64,000 nucleotides of DNA from Cardiocondyla obscurior (taxonomy: Eukaryota; Arthropoda; Insecta; Hymenoptera; Formicidae), in assembly GCF_019399895.1 (NCBI RefSeq), contig NC_091884.1, positions 3,040,501 to 3,104,500 of the forward strand, read 5' to 3'. The notes under the pieces are model-generated. The model was not told the origin of the DNA, did no database searches, and worked only from the letters and a program-made list of their open reading frames with translations. The translations under genes were made by a program, and so were the position numbers. Below, one piece after another: positions 1 through 10,000 of the stretch (position 1 is its first letter; each line of letters begins with the position of its first letter).

Positions 1-2
1 CT

Positions 3-1559
3 GAAACATGTTTGTCTGTTGCTGCAGAATGTATTACAGTTGATGACAAAATAAGTGCATTTTGTGGTATATCTAGACATACAGCTTCGTCTGAAAATTA
101 TTTCGTTGATTCGACGTATTGTGATATTAATTCATCCAAAGTTAATGAAACAGAACCTTTAATGTTAAATACGAGAGGACAAATTGTTAATACGTTACCT
201 TTGGTAGAAGCTCGAGCAAAAAAATCGTGGTTATGCGGTACTTTATGTAAAGTTAATGATCCGCTTCTAATCGAACGATATCAAAAATTGTTAGAAGCTA
301 TAAATAAGTGTACTTTGAGGAAAATTCCAGAACTAATGCAAAGAATTCACGATTGCACTGTAACAATTTTTGATAAAAATTTAGAAAATTCTAAAAAGGG
401 TCACGCACATAGCTGTTACATTAATTTAAATCTTTGTAAAGCTATGTTTATTCCAGTTCAATTATTATCACCGCATTTCCCAAAAGTGAGATATATTAAA
501 CGTTTGCTTTACCAACTTTATAGCTCTTATCAAAAAATGTTACAGTTGGACGAAGCATTAACTTGTGGTGAAGTTGATAAACTACAGGAAATTATACGTT
601 CAGCACAAGAAATAGCGGATATATACAAGCATCAGCAAAGTGATACAATTATGAGCGATGATGATATTATTTCAAAGTATCAAAATGCGTTTAAAGTTTT
701 GAAAAAACGTTCTCTTGATACACCACGATATATTTGTATATCGTGTGAAAGACTTTGTTACAAGAAAAATATTTCTAAAGTTATTAATAAAGTTCAAACA
801 CGTAGATGTAATCCAATTTGGAACGATTTAATGGCATATGTAGATCAACAAAAAATTAATCCTGAATACATATGTCATTATTGTGATAAGAAATTTCGTA
901 GCGGACTGTTGCCTGCTTATTGTATTCTAAATAATTTATTCGCAAATGATGTACCGGAGTGTATATCTTCTCTGAACGAATTTGAGAAAATACTTATACA
1001 GAGAGCTAAAGCTTTTCAGACTGTGGTTAAAATGGGAACAGTTTTTCATAAGGTAATTCCAGAAAGACAAAAAATACAAAAAGTTAAAGGTTCAACTTTT
1101 CATTTACCAATTCCTTTAGAAGAAACTTTTAATAAATTATGTTCAAAAATTGATCCAATAAATTTAAATCACGAATTACGTATCTTAGTTAGAAATATTC
1201 CAACTAAATCAAAAATTATTTGGGAAGATTTAGTGGATTTAAAAAAAATATATCAAGCTTTAAAATGGTTGAAAATTCATAACTTTTTATATTCTGGCAT
1301 TGTACTGCCCATAACACATGTTCAATTAAATTTAGGAAGTCTAAATAACGTAGAATTTCAGGCACAAGAAACAAAAAATGATGCAGAAGCTCCATTTAAT
1401 GAAGAAAATGATTTAAATAATTCCAATTTGCAAACGCAAAAGATGACATATGATGAAGTTCAATTACACCAGCGCAAGGCTATGTTGACTCAAAAAGATG
1501 ACAATGAGAGTTACTACGAGCAATATACTATATATCCATTATATGAAAAAAAAAAATAA
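3..1559 (+). CDS. Helitron replicase-helicase, N-terminal part (DUF6570-like), partial
   Basis: The frame is open from the window edge, so the true start lies outside. Paired cysteines sit in a zinc-binding arrangement (motifs ICISC and ICHYC, roughly residues 245 and 290), followed by the stretch typical of the DUF6570 domain that precedes Helitron replicases. The frame ends at TAA in an 11-A run at 1546-1556. The homologous protein continues in another frame directly after the run, so this is the first third of one broken polyprotein. The N-terminal domain is thought to help DNA binding; this is inferred from its position in the family. Confidence 0.8.
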   Translation, partial: ETCLSVAAECITVDDKISAFCGISRHTASSENYFVDSTYCDINSSKVNETEPLMLNTRGQIVNTLPLVEARAKKSWLCGTLCKVNDPLLIERYQKLLEAINKCTLRKIPELMQRIHDCTVTIFDKNLENSKKGHAHSCYINLNLCKAMFIPVQLLSPHFPKVRYIKRLLYQLYSSYQKMLQLDEALTCGEVDKLQEIIRSAQEIADIYKHQQSDTIMSDDDIISKYQNAFKVLKKRSLDTPRYICISCERLCYKKNISKVINKVQTRRCNPIWNDLMAYVDQQKINPEYICHYCDKKFRSGLLPAYCILNNLFANDVPECISSLNEFEKILIQRAKAFQTVVKMGTVFHKVIPERQKIQKVKGSTFHLPIPLEETFNKLCSKIDPINLNHELRILVRNIPTKSKIIWEDLVDLKKIYQALKWLKIHNFLYSGIVLPITHVQLNLGSLNNVEFQAQETKNDAEAPFNEENDLNNSNLQTQKMTYDEVQLHQRKAMLTQKDDNESYYEQYTIYPLYEKKK

Positions 1560-4455
1560 AACTGCAACTGCTTTGTATCAAATGTTAAAAATTCAAGATG
1601 TACCTTTGGATAATCGTGAAAAGAATTTGGATTTGATGTGTTTTCCAGATTTATATCCATTCGGTAAAAATGGACAATATGATGAAAAAAGACCAAACAA
1701 ACTTGAAGAACATGAATTTATTAAATGTCGTTTGATGTCTAAGCATCCACAATTTAGACTGAATCAACAATACTTATTTTATTTGTTAAATAGAGCAAAT
1801 ATTCGTCAGTTAAGTCGTGGAATTTATCATAAAATGAATATAATTGATCCACGAAGCCGTTATACGGCTGCGGAATATTTAGAAGCTATGTCGAAAGAAC
1901 TGTTGGAGTCCAATTTAAATACTATATTTTCCGTACTTCGAAATACAGAGCAATATTGGCGTCGACCAAGAAGCGATTTAGATTGTATGGCTCGACATTA
2001 CGGACCTGCAACATGGTTTTTAACGTTAAGTCCTAGTGAATGGTTATGGGACGATTTAGGTGAATATATTCGTGAAGTTAATGGATGGCAAGATTCTTCG
2101 TTGAGTACTAGTGTACTTGTTGCTAAAGATCCTGTATCAACGTCGAGATTTCTTGATAATAAATTTCGAGCGATGATAGATTTTATTTGTTCGAAAGATT
2201 TTCCGATCGGAGAAGTAACGCACTATTTTTGGCGACGAGAATATCAAAGTAGAGGCATACAACATTTTCATTTATTAATTTGGATAAAAAATTCACCAAT
2301 TTTTGGAGAATCTTCTGTAGAAGAAGTTTTAAAATTTATTTCGCAATACATTAGCTGCAAAAAGCCAGATAAAAATATTGCACCATTATTGTACGGTCGT
2401 GTTGATAAACATCAACGACACAGACATAATGATTATTGTCTACGATCGAAAAAAGTAGGACGAAAAGTTATTCGTAGGTGTCGTTTTGGATTTCCACGAC
2501 CTGTTACTGAAACATTGTATATGAGAGATGTAGCAACTGCAATAGCAGGTAGAAAGCAATTGAAACATAAAAGTAGATTGTATGATCTTCCTAGAACAGA
2601 AGATGAAGTTGATATTAATGATTATAATCCCGTGCTTCTTACTGCATGGGAAGGAAATATGGATATACAATTTATTGGTGAAAAGTCGACCTTGCTTACA
2701 TGGTATGTTACTAAGTATGTAAATAAAGCGGGTAAAAGTGAGTTATCTGACTTCGATCTTGAGAATTTTAAAAATAATAAAAATAAATCATTGGGCAGTG
2801 TTCTTTGGAATTATGGTTTACGATCCTTAACTAATAGGGAATGTGGAGCTCTTGAAGCTGCAGATACATTATTAAGCATTCCTTTATATGGAACCGATCG
2901 TAATACAACTATTAAATGGTTGACCGTTAATCGTATACGACAAAAAAAGTTAAAAAGTCGTAAAGAGATTGAAGCTCTTGATAATGAATCCACAGATTTA
3001 TTTTGTCCAGCTTTAGTAGATGATTATTATCCACAAAGAGTGGAAGAAATGGAATCTATGTCTCTTTACGAGTTTACCCAATGGTATGATATCACGACAA
3101 TCGAGCCAAAGAATAATATACCTAAATATTATAAAATAGATAGTAAACATTTTCTTAAACGACGACGATGTGCATGTCTTATTAATTACTATAAATACAA
3201 TGTTGAAACACAGCCCGAAGATTACTTCCTTTCTTTACTGCTTATGTTTAAACCATGGCGAAATTTAGACGATCTTAAAAATAATTGTGACACTTATGCA
3301 GAAGCATTTGAAAAAGCAAAATTACATCTTACAGAGGCATTGCAATATCATGAAAAAGTACAAGAATTGCAAAAGGCATTTGAAAATGCAAAACAGTTGG
3401 TTCAGCAAGTTGATGAAGAATTACAACAAAAGAAAGTGTCTCAGGATGATCCTGATAATCCGATTGGTATTCAAAATATAGAAGCTGGTGAAGCGATGCA
3501 AGATTTTAGAGATCTTGGTGAAAAAATAGATAATATCGATGTTTCAGAAATGATAGTAAAATTAAATGCGGATCAACTAAGAGTATTTAATAGAGTCATT
3601 GATACGGTAAAATCGAAAGATTCGATATTACGTTTATATGTTAGTGGAGAAGGTGGAACTGGAAAAAGTTTCTTAATTAAAACGATTAAATGTTGGATTA
3701 AGCATAATCTCAACAAAGATACCGCTTTAGCAGCACCTACTGGTATAGCAGCGTTTAACATTGATGGTTTGACTGTTCACAGATTACTTCAATTACCTGT
3801 TGAACATGGTCAGACTTCAAAGTATAAACCATTGTCAAATCATGTATTAAAAGTTTTACGAACTGAACTTAAAGAAGTTGTTCTCTTTGTAATTGATGAA
3901 GTGTCAATGATATCAAATTTGATTTTAATGTATATACATTTTCGATTGACAGAAATCTTTGATACAAATGACGTTGAAGATGGTTGGTTCGGTAAAAAAC
4001 ACATTCTTTTATTTGGCGATTTACTTCAATTGCCTCCTGTACGTGAAGATTGTATTTTTGCACAATTATCAAATGATAAAATGAACAAATGCATTGGTTC
4101 TTTAACTGCTATTAATTTGTGGTCTACGTTATTTCATTATGATGAATTGACGATTAATATGCGTCAGCGAGAAGACGATACATATAGGCAATTGTTGTCG
4201 AGAATTCGTATTGGTACATTGACAATGACTGATCGTGTCGTACTTGAAAATAGAAAAATAATTTTTAAAGGTGAGTCTTTGGAATCCAGATTAAAGGAAT
4301 TATGTGATTTTATTAGTAATTGTTCATCGGACGCTGTTTGTTTACTACCTGCACGTCATATGTGTGACGCTCTCAATACAGCTATGTTAAGTCGCATTGA
4401 TTCGAAGGAGATATTACTAATTGCTGAAGATACAATTGACTGTACTTCATATTGA
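1498..4455 (+). CDS. Helitron HUH replicase and PIF1 helicase core
   Basis: This is the middle part of the rolling-circle transposase; genuine homology begins after the A-run near 1556. Helitron_like_N covers about residues 70-450. It includes the HUH nuclease motif (HFHLLIW, near 2260), where two His bind the metal, and the paired catalytic Tyr region (WYVTKYVNK, near 2700) that nicks and joins the strand. A coiled-coil spacer follows. The SF1B helicase then shows Walker A (GEGGTGKS, near 3650), Walker B (VIDEVSM, near 3890) and the GDLLQLPPV motif. The frame stops at TGA 4453-4455, and the helicase continues one frame over, which indicates a one-base deletion next to a 9-A run. Confidence 0.9.
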   Translation: MTMRVTTSNILYIHYMKKKNKTATALYQMLKIQDVPLDNREKNLDLMCFPDLYPFGKNGQYDEKRPNKLEEHEFIKCRLMSKHPQFRLNQQYLFYLLNRANIRQLSRGIYHKMNIIDPRSRYTAAEYLEAMSKELLESNLNTIFSVLRNTEQYWRRPRSDLDCMARHYGPATWFLTLSPSEWLWDDLGEYIREVNGWQDSSLSTSVLVAKDPVSTSRFLDNKFRAMIDFICSKDFPIGEVTHYFWRREYQSRGIQHFHLLIWIKNSPIFGESSVEEVLKFISQYISCKKPDKNIAPLLYGRVDKHQRHRHNDYCLRSKKVGRKVIRRCRFGFPRPVTETLYMRDVATAIAGRKQLKHKSRLYDLPRTEDEVDINDYNPVLLTAWEGNMDIQFIGEKSTLLTWYVTKYVNKAGKSELSDFDLENFKNNKNKSLGSVLWNYGLRSLTNRECGALEAADTLLSIPLYGTDRNTTIKWLTVNRIRQKKLKSRKEIEALDNESTDLFCPALVDDYYPQRVEEMESMSLYEFTQWYDITTIEPKNNIPKYYKIDSKHFLKRRRCACLINYYKYNVETQPEDYFLSLLLMFKPWRNLDDLKNNCDTYAEAFEKAKLHLTEALQYHEKVQELQKAFENAKQLVQQVDEELQQKKVSQDDPDNPIGIQNIEAGEAMQDFRDLGEKIDNIDVSEMIVKLNADQLRVFNRVIDTVKSKDSILRLYVSGEGGTGKSFLIKTIKCWIKHNLNKDTALAAPTGIAAFNIDGLTVHRLLQLPVEHGQTSKYKPLSNHVLKVLRTELKEVVLFVIDEVSMISNLILMYIHFRLTEIFDTNDVEDGWFGKKHILLFGDLLQLPPVREDCIFAQLSNDKMNKCIGSLTAINLWSTLFHYDELTINMRQREDDTYRQLLSRIRIGTLTMTDRVVLENRKIIFKGESLESRLKELCDFISNCSSDAVCLLPARHMCDALNTAMLSRIDSKEILLIAEDTIDCTSY

Positions 4456-5939
4456 AAAAAAAAGTATTAAAAGTATTATCAAATAATGATGATGATAATT
4501 CCAAAACTGCTGGACTTTTAAAAGAAATTGTAATTAAAATTGGAGCAAAAGTTATGATAAGGCGAAATATCGATGCTACTTTGGGTCTGGTGAACGGTAC
4601 AATAGCTACAGTAGTTTCAGTTGTACGAGATATATCTACTGATTGTGTGGAAAAAATTAAATTGCTTTTACTTTCAGGATTAGAATATTTGATAGAAAGA
4701 GTAAACGTAAAATTTGAAGTGGTGGATAAAGCATTTGTTGTAAGAAAACAATTTCCACTGTGTCTGAGTTATGGAATAACTATTCATAAAAGTCAAGGAT
4801 TGAGTTTACATACTGCTGTTATTGATATAGGCAATTCTATATTTAATTGTGGTCAATCTTACGTTGCATTGTCTCGAGTAACAACTGTGGAAGGATTGCA
4901 TTTGATTAACTTTGATCCTTCCAAAGTGACAGCTGACGAAAAAGCTATTGACAAATACAATCGATTAAGGTATAAGTACAAACCAGAGGCAGAAATAATT
5001 ACTATGCAAAAGGAACGTCGTACCAAAGTGAAAGATATTCTATGGATACAATCTAATAAACTAGTCGAAACTGTTCAAGAAAATGGTCAGCAAAATCAAA
5101 CGTTACAATTAAATACTACTTGGGTTTTACGTAGTTTTCAAAATACAGAAAATGTCGCATGTTATGCTAATACGGTTATACAATGTCTATTTCATTTAAG
5201 TCCTATTAGAAAGCAACTGCTTAATTGTGATAAATCAAATATTCTACGTATGTTAATGCATCGGTATGAATATGGAATGAGTAATTTAAATACATATGAT
5301 GTTCGACAAGATTTAGGAGAATCGTTTACGATGAATATAAAACTAGATGGAATCGATTTTTTAACAACTTTGTGTACAAGGTACGAGTGTATAAGAGAAT
5401 CAGTAGAGCATGAAGTAACTTCTACTACTCGGTGTGTTACGTGTCAATATACAAAAACAGTTTGTTTTAATAATTTATTTATTTCAATACCTATTATTAA
5501 TTTTAACATACACAGCTATAATCTACAAGATTTATTTAATGTTACATACTCTCAGTGGTATCAAACTGATAACGGGTTTTGTGATAATTGTACAGGAAAT
5601 AGTGTACTGTTTAAAAAAGAATTAACATTGACAAAAGATATAATTATTATTCATTTTGCAATATTTTCGTTAAAAGACGATAAAGTTGTAAAAGCAATAC
5701 GTAGTTGTAATATATCTCATATTCCAACGGCTACAGTAATAATAGCTGAAAAATCATATAAAGTTATGAATGCCATATTTCATTATGGTTCAAGTATTGA
5801 AGAAGGAAATTATAGAAGTATTTGTAGACAATCTAATAGTTGGATTGAAATAAATAATGCGCGAATTAAAAAAAGACAATGGCCCAGAGGTGCTAAAGAT
5901 CTTTATATACTATTTTTACAAAAAATTGATAAAAAATAA
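4452..5939 (+). CDS. Helitron helicase C-terminus fused to a USP-like (peptidase C19) domain
   Basis: The first 190 residues are the PIF1 helicase tail, with the nucleotide-coupling motif (TIHKSQGLS) and the QSYVALSRV motif. The rest resembles a ubiquitin-specific protease: a Cys box near residue 235 (ACYANTVIQCLF), a CxxC pair and a second CxxC (zinc-ribbon fingers), and a His-box region near residue 445 with the usual H-x-G-x5-G-x-Y spacing and a distal W. In the His box the catalytic GHY is GNY, so the protease is probably inactive in this copy. The codon at 4452 is TTG, not a true start; the frame belongs to the upstream ORF. Confidence 0.8.
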   Translation: MKKKVLKVLSNNDDDNSKTAGLLKEIVIKIGAKVMIRRNIDATLGLVNGTIATVVSVVRDISTDCVEKIKLLLLSGLEYLIERVNVKFEVVDKAFVVRKQFPLCLSYGITIHKSQGLSLHTAVIDIGNSIFNCGQSYVALSRVTTVEGLHLINFDPSKVTADEKAIDKYNRLRYKYKPEAEIITMQKERRTKVKDILWIQSNKLVETVQENGQQNQTLQLNTTWVLRSFQNTENVACYANTVIQCLFHLSPIRKQLLNCDKSNILRMLMHRYEYGMSNLNTYDVRQDLGESFTMNIKLDGIDFLTTLCTRYECIRESVEHEVTSTTRCVTCQYTKTVCFNNLFISIPIINFNIHSYNLQDLFNVTYSQWYQTDNGFCDNCTGNSVLFKKELTLTKDIIIIHFAIFSLKDDKVVKAIRSCNISHIPTATVIIAEKSYKVMNAIFHYGSSIEEGNYRSICRQSNSWIEINNARIKKRQWPRGAKDLYILFLQKIDKK

Positions 5940-6762
5940 ATTTATTTAACATTGCATGCATGGACCAATAAGTTATTTAATTAATTAAAAAAATAAAATA
6001 AAATCTAATTGATAGTTAGTTAAGACATTTATAAAAATTTTGCTAAAAAAAAAAGAATCTCAATAGCTCTGAATAAGAAACCTTGCGTAATGATTAAACA
6101 ATGATGGGATGAGAAAATATTAATATCTTTAAATAGGAAATTTTGCGAAATGATTAAAATATTGGTTACTGTACACAGATAGAAGGCTGCTGTGCGCCGA
6201 CAAAAGGCTGCTGAGCACCAGAGAACAATATTTTTATAAGAACGTTAGAGGTGTCAAATGTAACATTGCAACGGAGAGACGAAAAGTATTAATTAATTTG
6301 GTGCGTTTCACGAGAATGGGCGTTGGATGGGGCCCATTCTATTATATATGTCAAAAATTTTCTTGAAAAAAATCAATAAATAATATACAAGCTTTTAACG
6401 GAACCTATTTAGAAAGCCATTGGTTGGATTGTTGTTAAAATCCGAAAATCTCAAGATAGCTAAGAATAAATGACATGTAGTGTAATAACATGGTTAGTTT
6501 TGCTGCATGTTATATGTAAAACGCAAAATACTAACGTGTCTCTATATTGATATAACCTCTCAACATTACTCTTCCCAAAATAAAACAGAATGTGTATTTT
6601 AATTAAAAACAAAACTCCCAAAAAAATATTTCTCCAAAAAAAAAATTGTTCCCCAAAAAAATCCACAAAAAAACTACAAAATGACTAAAAAAAAATTTTA
6701 TCAAAATAGAACCTAAAATGTGTACATTAATATTGTTGATTATAAACTACAAAATGAATGAA
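5940..6762. other. AT-rich gap after Helitron, no gene seen
   Basis: No ORF of interest. The stretch 6590-6735 is a degenerate copy of C/T-A-rich sequence (CTCCAAAAAAA type) that occurs again in the foldback arm at about 6900-7085, including a shared segment around AATGTGTACATTAATAT (6716 and 7064). The Helitron 3' terminus probably lies somewhere here, but I cannot define it. Confidence 0.5.
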
Positions 6763-8517
6763 ATCTCCCCAAAATTACCTTTTTTAAAAAAAAAAGGTAT
6801 AAAAAAGCGCCAAGTATAAGCGCGCGAAAAGCATTCTCGACAAACTTTTTAAATAAAATCAAGACTTCCAAAAAAAGACTCCTCCAAAACCAAGATTCCC
6901 TCAAACAAAGATTTCCCAAAAAAAGAACCCCCCCTCCCCCTTAAAAAAAACTCCGAAAACCAAAACTCCTCTCAAAAAAAGACTTCTCCAAAAAAATAAT
7001 TCTCAAAAAAAACTCCTACAAAAAGACTACAAAAAAAAGACTCCTCCAAAATAGAACATAAAATGTGTACATTAATATCAAATACTCTCTATAAAAATAA
7101 TGAGATCAAATAATTGCGCCAAGAACCTAAAGAAACTAGAAAATTATATTTAAGCAAAATCAAGACTCCCCCAAAAAAAGACTTTCATCAATCAATATCA
7201 AATATTCTTTATAAAAATAATGAGATCAATTAATAGCGCCAAGAACCTGAAGGAGCTAGAAAATTTTTTAGAAATTACAAACCCATGTGAAACCGTAAAA
7301 CGTAGACCTAGGTTCGCCCCGATGATAAAACGTAATTAACATTATAAACCCATGTGGAACCGTAAAACGTAAACCTAGGTTCGCCCCGATATGATATAAC
7401 ATGGTAAAATGTAAAGAAAAAAAAAACTTGGCGCTGCGAAACCAAATCTTTAAAGTCGAAAAAACATTCTTTAAAATTTCAAATTATAATTTTTGCTTTT
7501 ACGATGTGCTATGCATCAGATTTTTGTAACCACACCGGATGTATATTAAGATTTATAATACATCTGACAGTCCGCAGTCTGTAAAAGTGGGACGGCAAAA
7601 AATTTGCTGCATTGCGCATTTTCAATATATTTTTATTTTATATTAAACATATTTTTTATGTCATCACCCTTCTTGTTTTTTCTCCCTCACCCTCTTTCCA
7701 TCTTTTTTTTAAGGACGGGAAAAATTTGTTGCATTGCTGAGTTTTAATATTTTTTATTAAAATTCTTTACTTTTATTATTTTTTTTTTTACATTTTCTAT
7801 TCAATATTTTTTTTTTTGTTTTTTTCGATTTTAAAGATTTGGTTTCGCAGCGCCAAGTTTTTTTTTTTTTTACATTTTACCATGTTATATCATATCGGGG
7901 CAAACTTAGATCTACGTTTGTACTGTTCCACATGGGTTTGTAATGTTAACGTTTTATTATCGGGGCGAACCTAGGTCTACGTGTGTACGGTTCTACATGG
8001 GTTTATAACGTTTAAAATTTTCTAGCTCCTTTAGGTTCTTGGCGCTATTATTTGATCTCATTATTTTTATAAAGAATATTTGATATTGATTGATGAAAGT
8101 CTTTTTTTGGGGGAGTCTTGATTTTGCTTAAATATAATTTTCTAGTTTCTTTAGGTTCTTGGCGCAATTATTTGATCTCATTATTTTTATAGAGAGTATT
8201 TGATATTAATGTACACATTTTATGTTCTATTTTGGAGGAGTCTTTTTTTTGTAGTCTTTTTGTAGGAGTTTTTTTGAGAATTATTTTTTTTGGAGAAGTC
8301 TTTTTTTGAGAGGAGTTTTGGTTTTCGGAGTTTTTTTTAGGAGGGGGGGGGTTCTTTTTTTGAGAAATCTTTGTTTGAGGGAATCTTGGTTTTGGAGGAG
8401 TCTTTTTTTTGGAAGAATCTTGATTTTACTTAAAAAGTTTGTCGAGAATGCTTTTCGCGCGCTTATACTTGGCGCTTTTTTATACCTTTTTTTTAAAAAA
8501 GGTAATTTTGGGGAGAT
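6763..8517. mobile_element. Foldback element with ~0.7-kb inverted arms
   Basis: The left arm (6763-7465) and right arm (7823-8517) are near-perfect reverse complements. They begin and end with ATCTCCCCAAAATTACC and share the GCGCGCGAAAAGCATTCTCG block and the AACTTGGCGCTGCGAAACC block at the inner edge. The loop of about 360 bp has no ORF. The arms consist of homopurine/homopyrimidine runs plus a direct repeat holding CCTAGGTTCGCCCCGAT, twice in each arm. The right edge abuts the tail of a Polinton penton gene, so the element sits inside Polinton A. No transposase; a non-autonomous foldback or long-TIR element. Confidence 0.85.
7260..7395. repeat. Direct repeat pair inside left foldback arm
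   Basis: Two copies of a roughly 60-bp unit (ACAAACCCATGTG...CGTAGACCTAGGTTCGCCCCGAT, listed here only by ends) start at about 7276 and 7344. The mirrored pair lies in the right arm near 7895-8015 in inverted orientation. Confidence 0.7.
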
Positions 8518-8555
8518 AAAGAAATTACTGTGAGACTACATGTGCAAAAACGAGT
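8518..8555 (+). pseudogene. Penton (minor capsid) gene, last codons only
   Basis: The sequence AAAGAAATTACTGTGAGACTACATGTG matches, codon for codon, the last residues (EITVRLHV) of the penton gene of Polinton B. It is followed there, as here, by the short spacer leading to the 47-codon ORF. The rest of the gene was removed at the foldback element, and a solo LTR is inserted right after position 8555. Only this tail remains. Confidence 0.7.
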
Positions 8556-9841
8556 TGTAACAAAAAACTGCGTTATCTCGCGGTTTCGGTGTCGGATTAC
8601 CGACCTGGCGATTTACCGACTCGCGAAAATTGGCGGTGCCGACACCGTAATGAGTATTGCGTCGGCGCGGTTGGCCTGGCAACGGGCCCGTTCGCGAGTC
8701 TCGAGTTAGTCGCACGGAGACCGAGGTGCCGAACTCTGCCGACAGGACCGACGACGAGGTAGTGCGGAGGCTGTCGCCGACAGGGAAGACTTCTCCCATG
8801 GATTTTCCGCCCGTGAAGGGCTTGAGTGATTTCACCGAGCGAGTCTTACATGAATTTTCCGCCCGGCGGGACTGATGACGAGGGAGAGCGACCGGCGAGC
8901 TGTTGAGCACGCAGTTATCACGTGCCGTACCGTGAGTGCCGTTTTCGTGACGAAGGGCCAGGAGTCGCCCGGTATCGAAAAATTAAACATGTTTTAATAA
9001 ACGGGTTCCGGCCAGGGGCTGGCAATCCTGAGCTACAGCTCTTTGAGAAAATCGACGAGGAGCTGCCGATCATTCACCGATCACGTGACCGGCACGGGGT
9101 GCCGGCGCGAGTACCGCAGCAGAGCGGATTCGAGGACGACGACGACGGATTCCGCCGCGCCGTGGGACCATACCGGCTCTCCGGGTATATTCAGCCACCG
9201 AGGGAAAAAGCTGTAATCGGCGGAGTGCCGTGTTCATCGCGACGTGGGACGTCGAATTGCAGCCATCACGTGAAGACGGCGTGCGGCGAGTATTTGCAAG
9301 CGTGTTGCGTGGAGCCCCGGGGTGAAAGGGGGGAGGTTCAAGCAGGAATTCGCGAGTGTCGTGACACGTCCTGCGCGCGTGTTAGGAAAGTTCGGAAGCC
9401 GATCCGTTCTCGGTGGGGTACCGGGAAGTGGGCATTGTATCGCCGCCATTGTGCCGGCAGCCCAGAGTATTTTTTGCGTTCTGTTGCGTGCTTTGTGTAT
9501 ATCTCTCTTGCGTTCCGTTGCGTATATCTTTCTCGCGTTCCGTTGCGTATATATTTCTCGCGTTCCGTTGCGTTGCGTATCTCTCTCGCGTTCCGTTGCG
9601 TTGTGTATCTCTCTCGCGTTCCGTTTGCGTTGCGTTTCCCTTATTGCAAACCGTATGCGAAATTTCTCTTTGCGTTTCGAATTTGCTTTGTGCTAAATTA
9701 TAGCCGGTGTAAAATTTCTTTTGGTTATTGCGTTCCCTGCAGAGTCGCGAGTTCATCCCCGACTTCGATAATGAGCAATTTATTGTTTGTGAATCTTGAT
9801 TTTATGATTTTCCAATTTATTAAATAAATAAATTTAGCACA
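8556..9841 (+). mobile_element. Solo LTR, GC-rich family, TSD GAGT
   Basis: Begins TGTAAC and ends AGCACA, flanked by GAGT at 8552-8555 and 9842-9845. Removing the insert joins two stretches that align without a gap to Polinton B upstream of capsid, which confirms the insertion. A related, truncated copy lies at 17068. A long GC-rich plus-strand ORF (8922-9827) is not preserved in that copy, so I do not call it a gene. A splice-donor-like GTGAGT near 8932 aligns with GTAAGT near 17450 in the relative. Confidence 0.85.
9500..9640. repeat. Minisatellite inside the LTR
   Basis: Five or more degenerate copies of a 22-28-bp unit centred on CTCGCGTTCCGTTGCG. It makes long spurious ORFs in several frames. 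Confidence 0.9.
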
Positions 9842-9855
9842 GAGTGTAGTCAGTA

Positions 9856-9999
9856 ATGCTCGTTTAGCATGAAACTCCGCGAGTGAAGCAACCTAGTAAT
9901 ATAATTTACAACAGAGGAACTCATTTACCAAAAAAGAAACTTACAGCATCGAACATTGAATTTTTAAAATCATTAGGTTTCCTTGTACGCAACGTTTAA
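9856..9999 (+). pseudogene. 47-codon Polinton ORF upstream of capsid, broken copy
   Basis: Homologue of the small ORF at 43363-43506. Both are exactly 144 nt including stop, share the C-terminal motif LKSLGF preceded by KKKLT, and end TAA followed by one A and then the ATG of the capsid gene. This copy has TAG at codon 4. The function is unknown. Retention of length and C-terminal sequence in two diverged elements argues that it is a real Polinton protein rather than a leader. Confidence 0.65.
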
Positions 10000-10000
10000 A

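Larger units (their letters stand above)
1..5939 (+). mobile_element. Helitron (rolling-circle transposon), 5' part cut by window edge
   Basis: Three consecutive plus-strand reading frames form one Helitron Rep-helicase protein: an N-terminal DUF6570-like region, an HUH replicase (Helitron_like_N), a PIF1-type helicase and a C-terminal ubiquitin-protease-like domain. They are split by two frame changes, both next to A homopolymers (1546-1556 and 4455-4463), so the copy is either recently dead or carries homopolymer errors. I could not place the 3' hairpin and CTRR terminus; nothing after 5939 is clearly diagnostic. Confidence 0.9.

Noticed and set aside
8922..9827. 301-codon ORF in the GC-rich LTR
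   Set aside because: The related LTR at 17068 has stops and gaps in that frame, and half of the ORF is a minisatellite.
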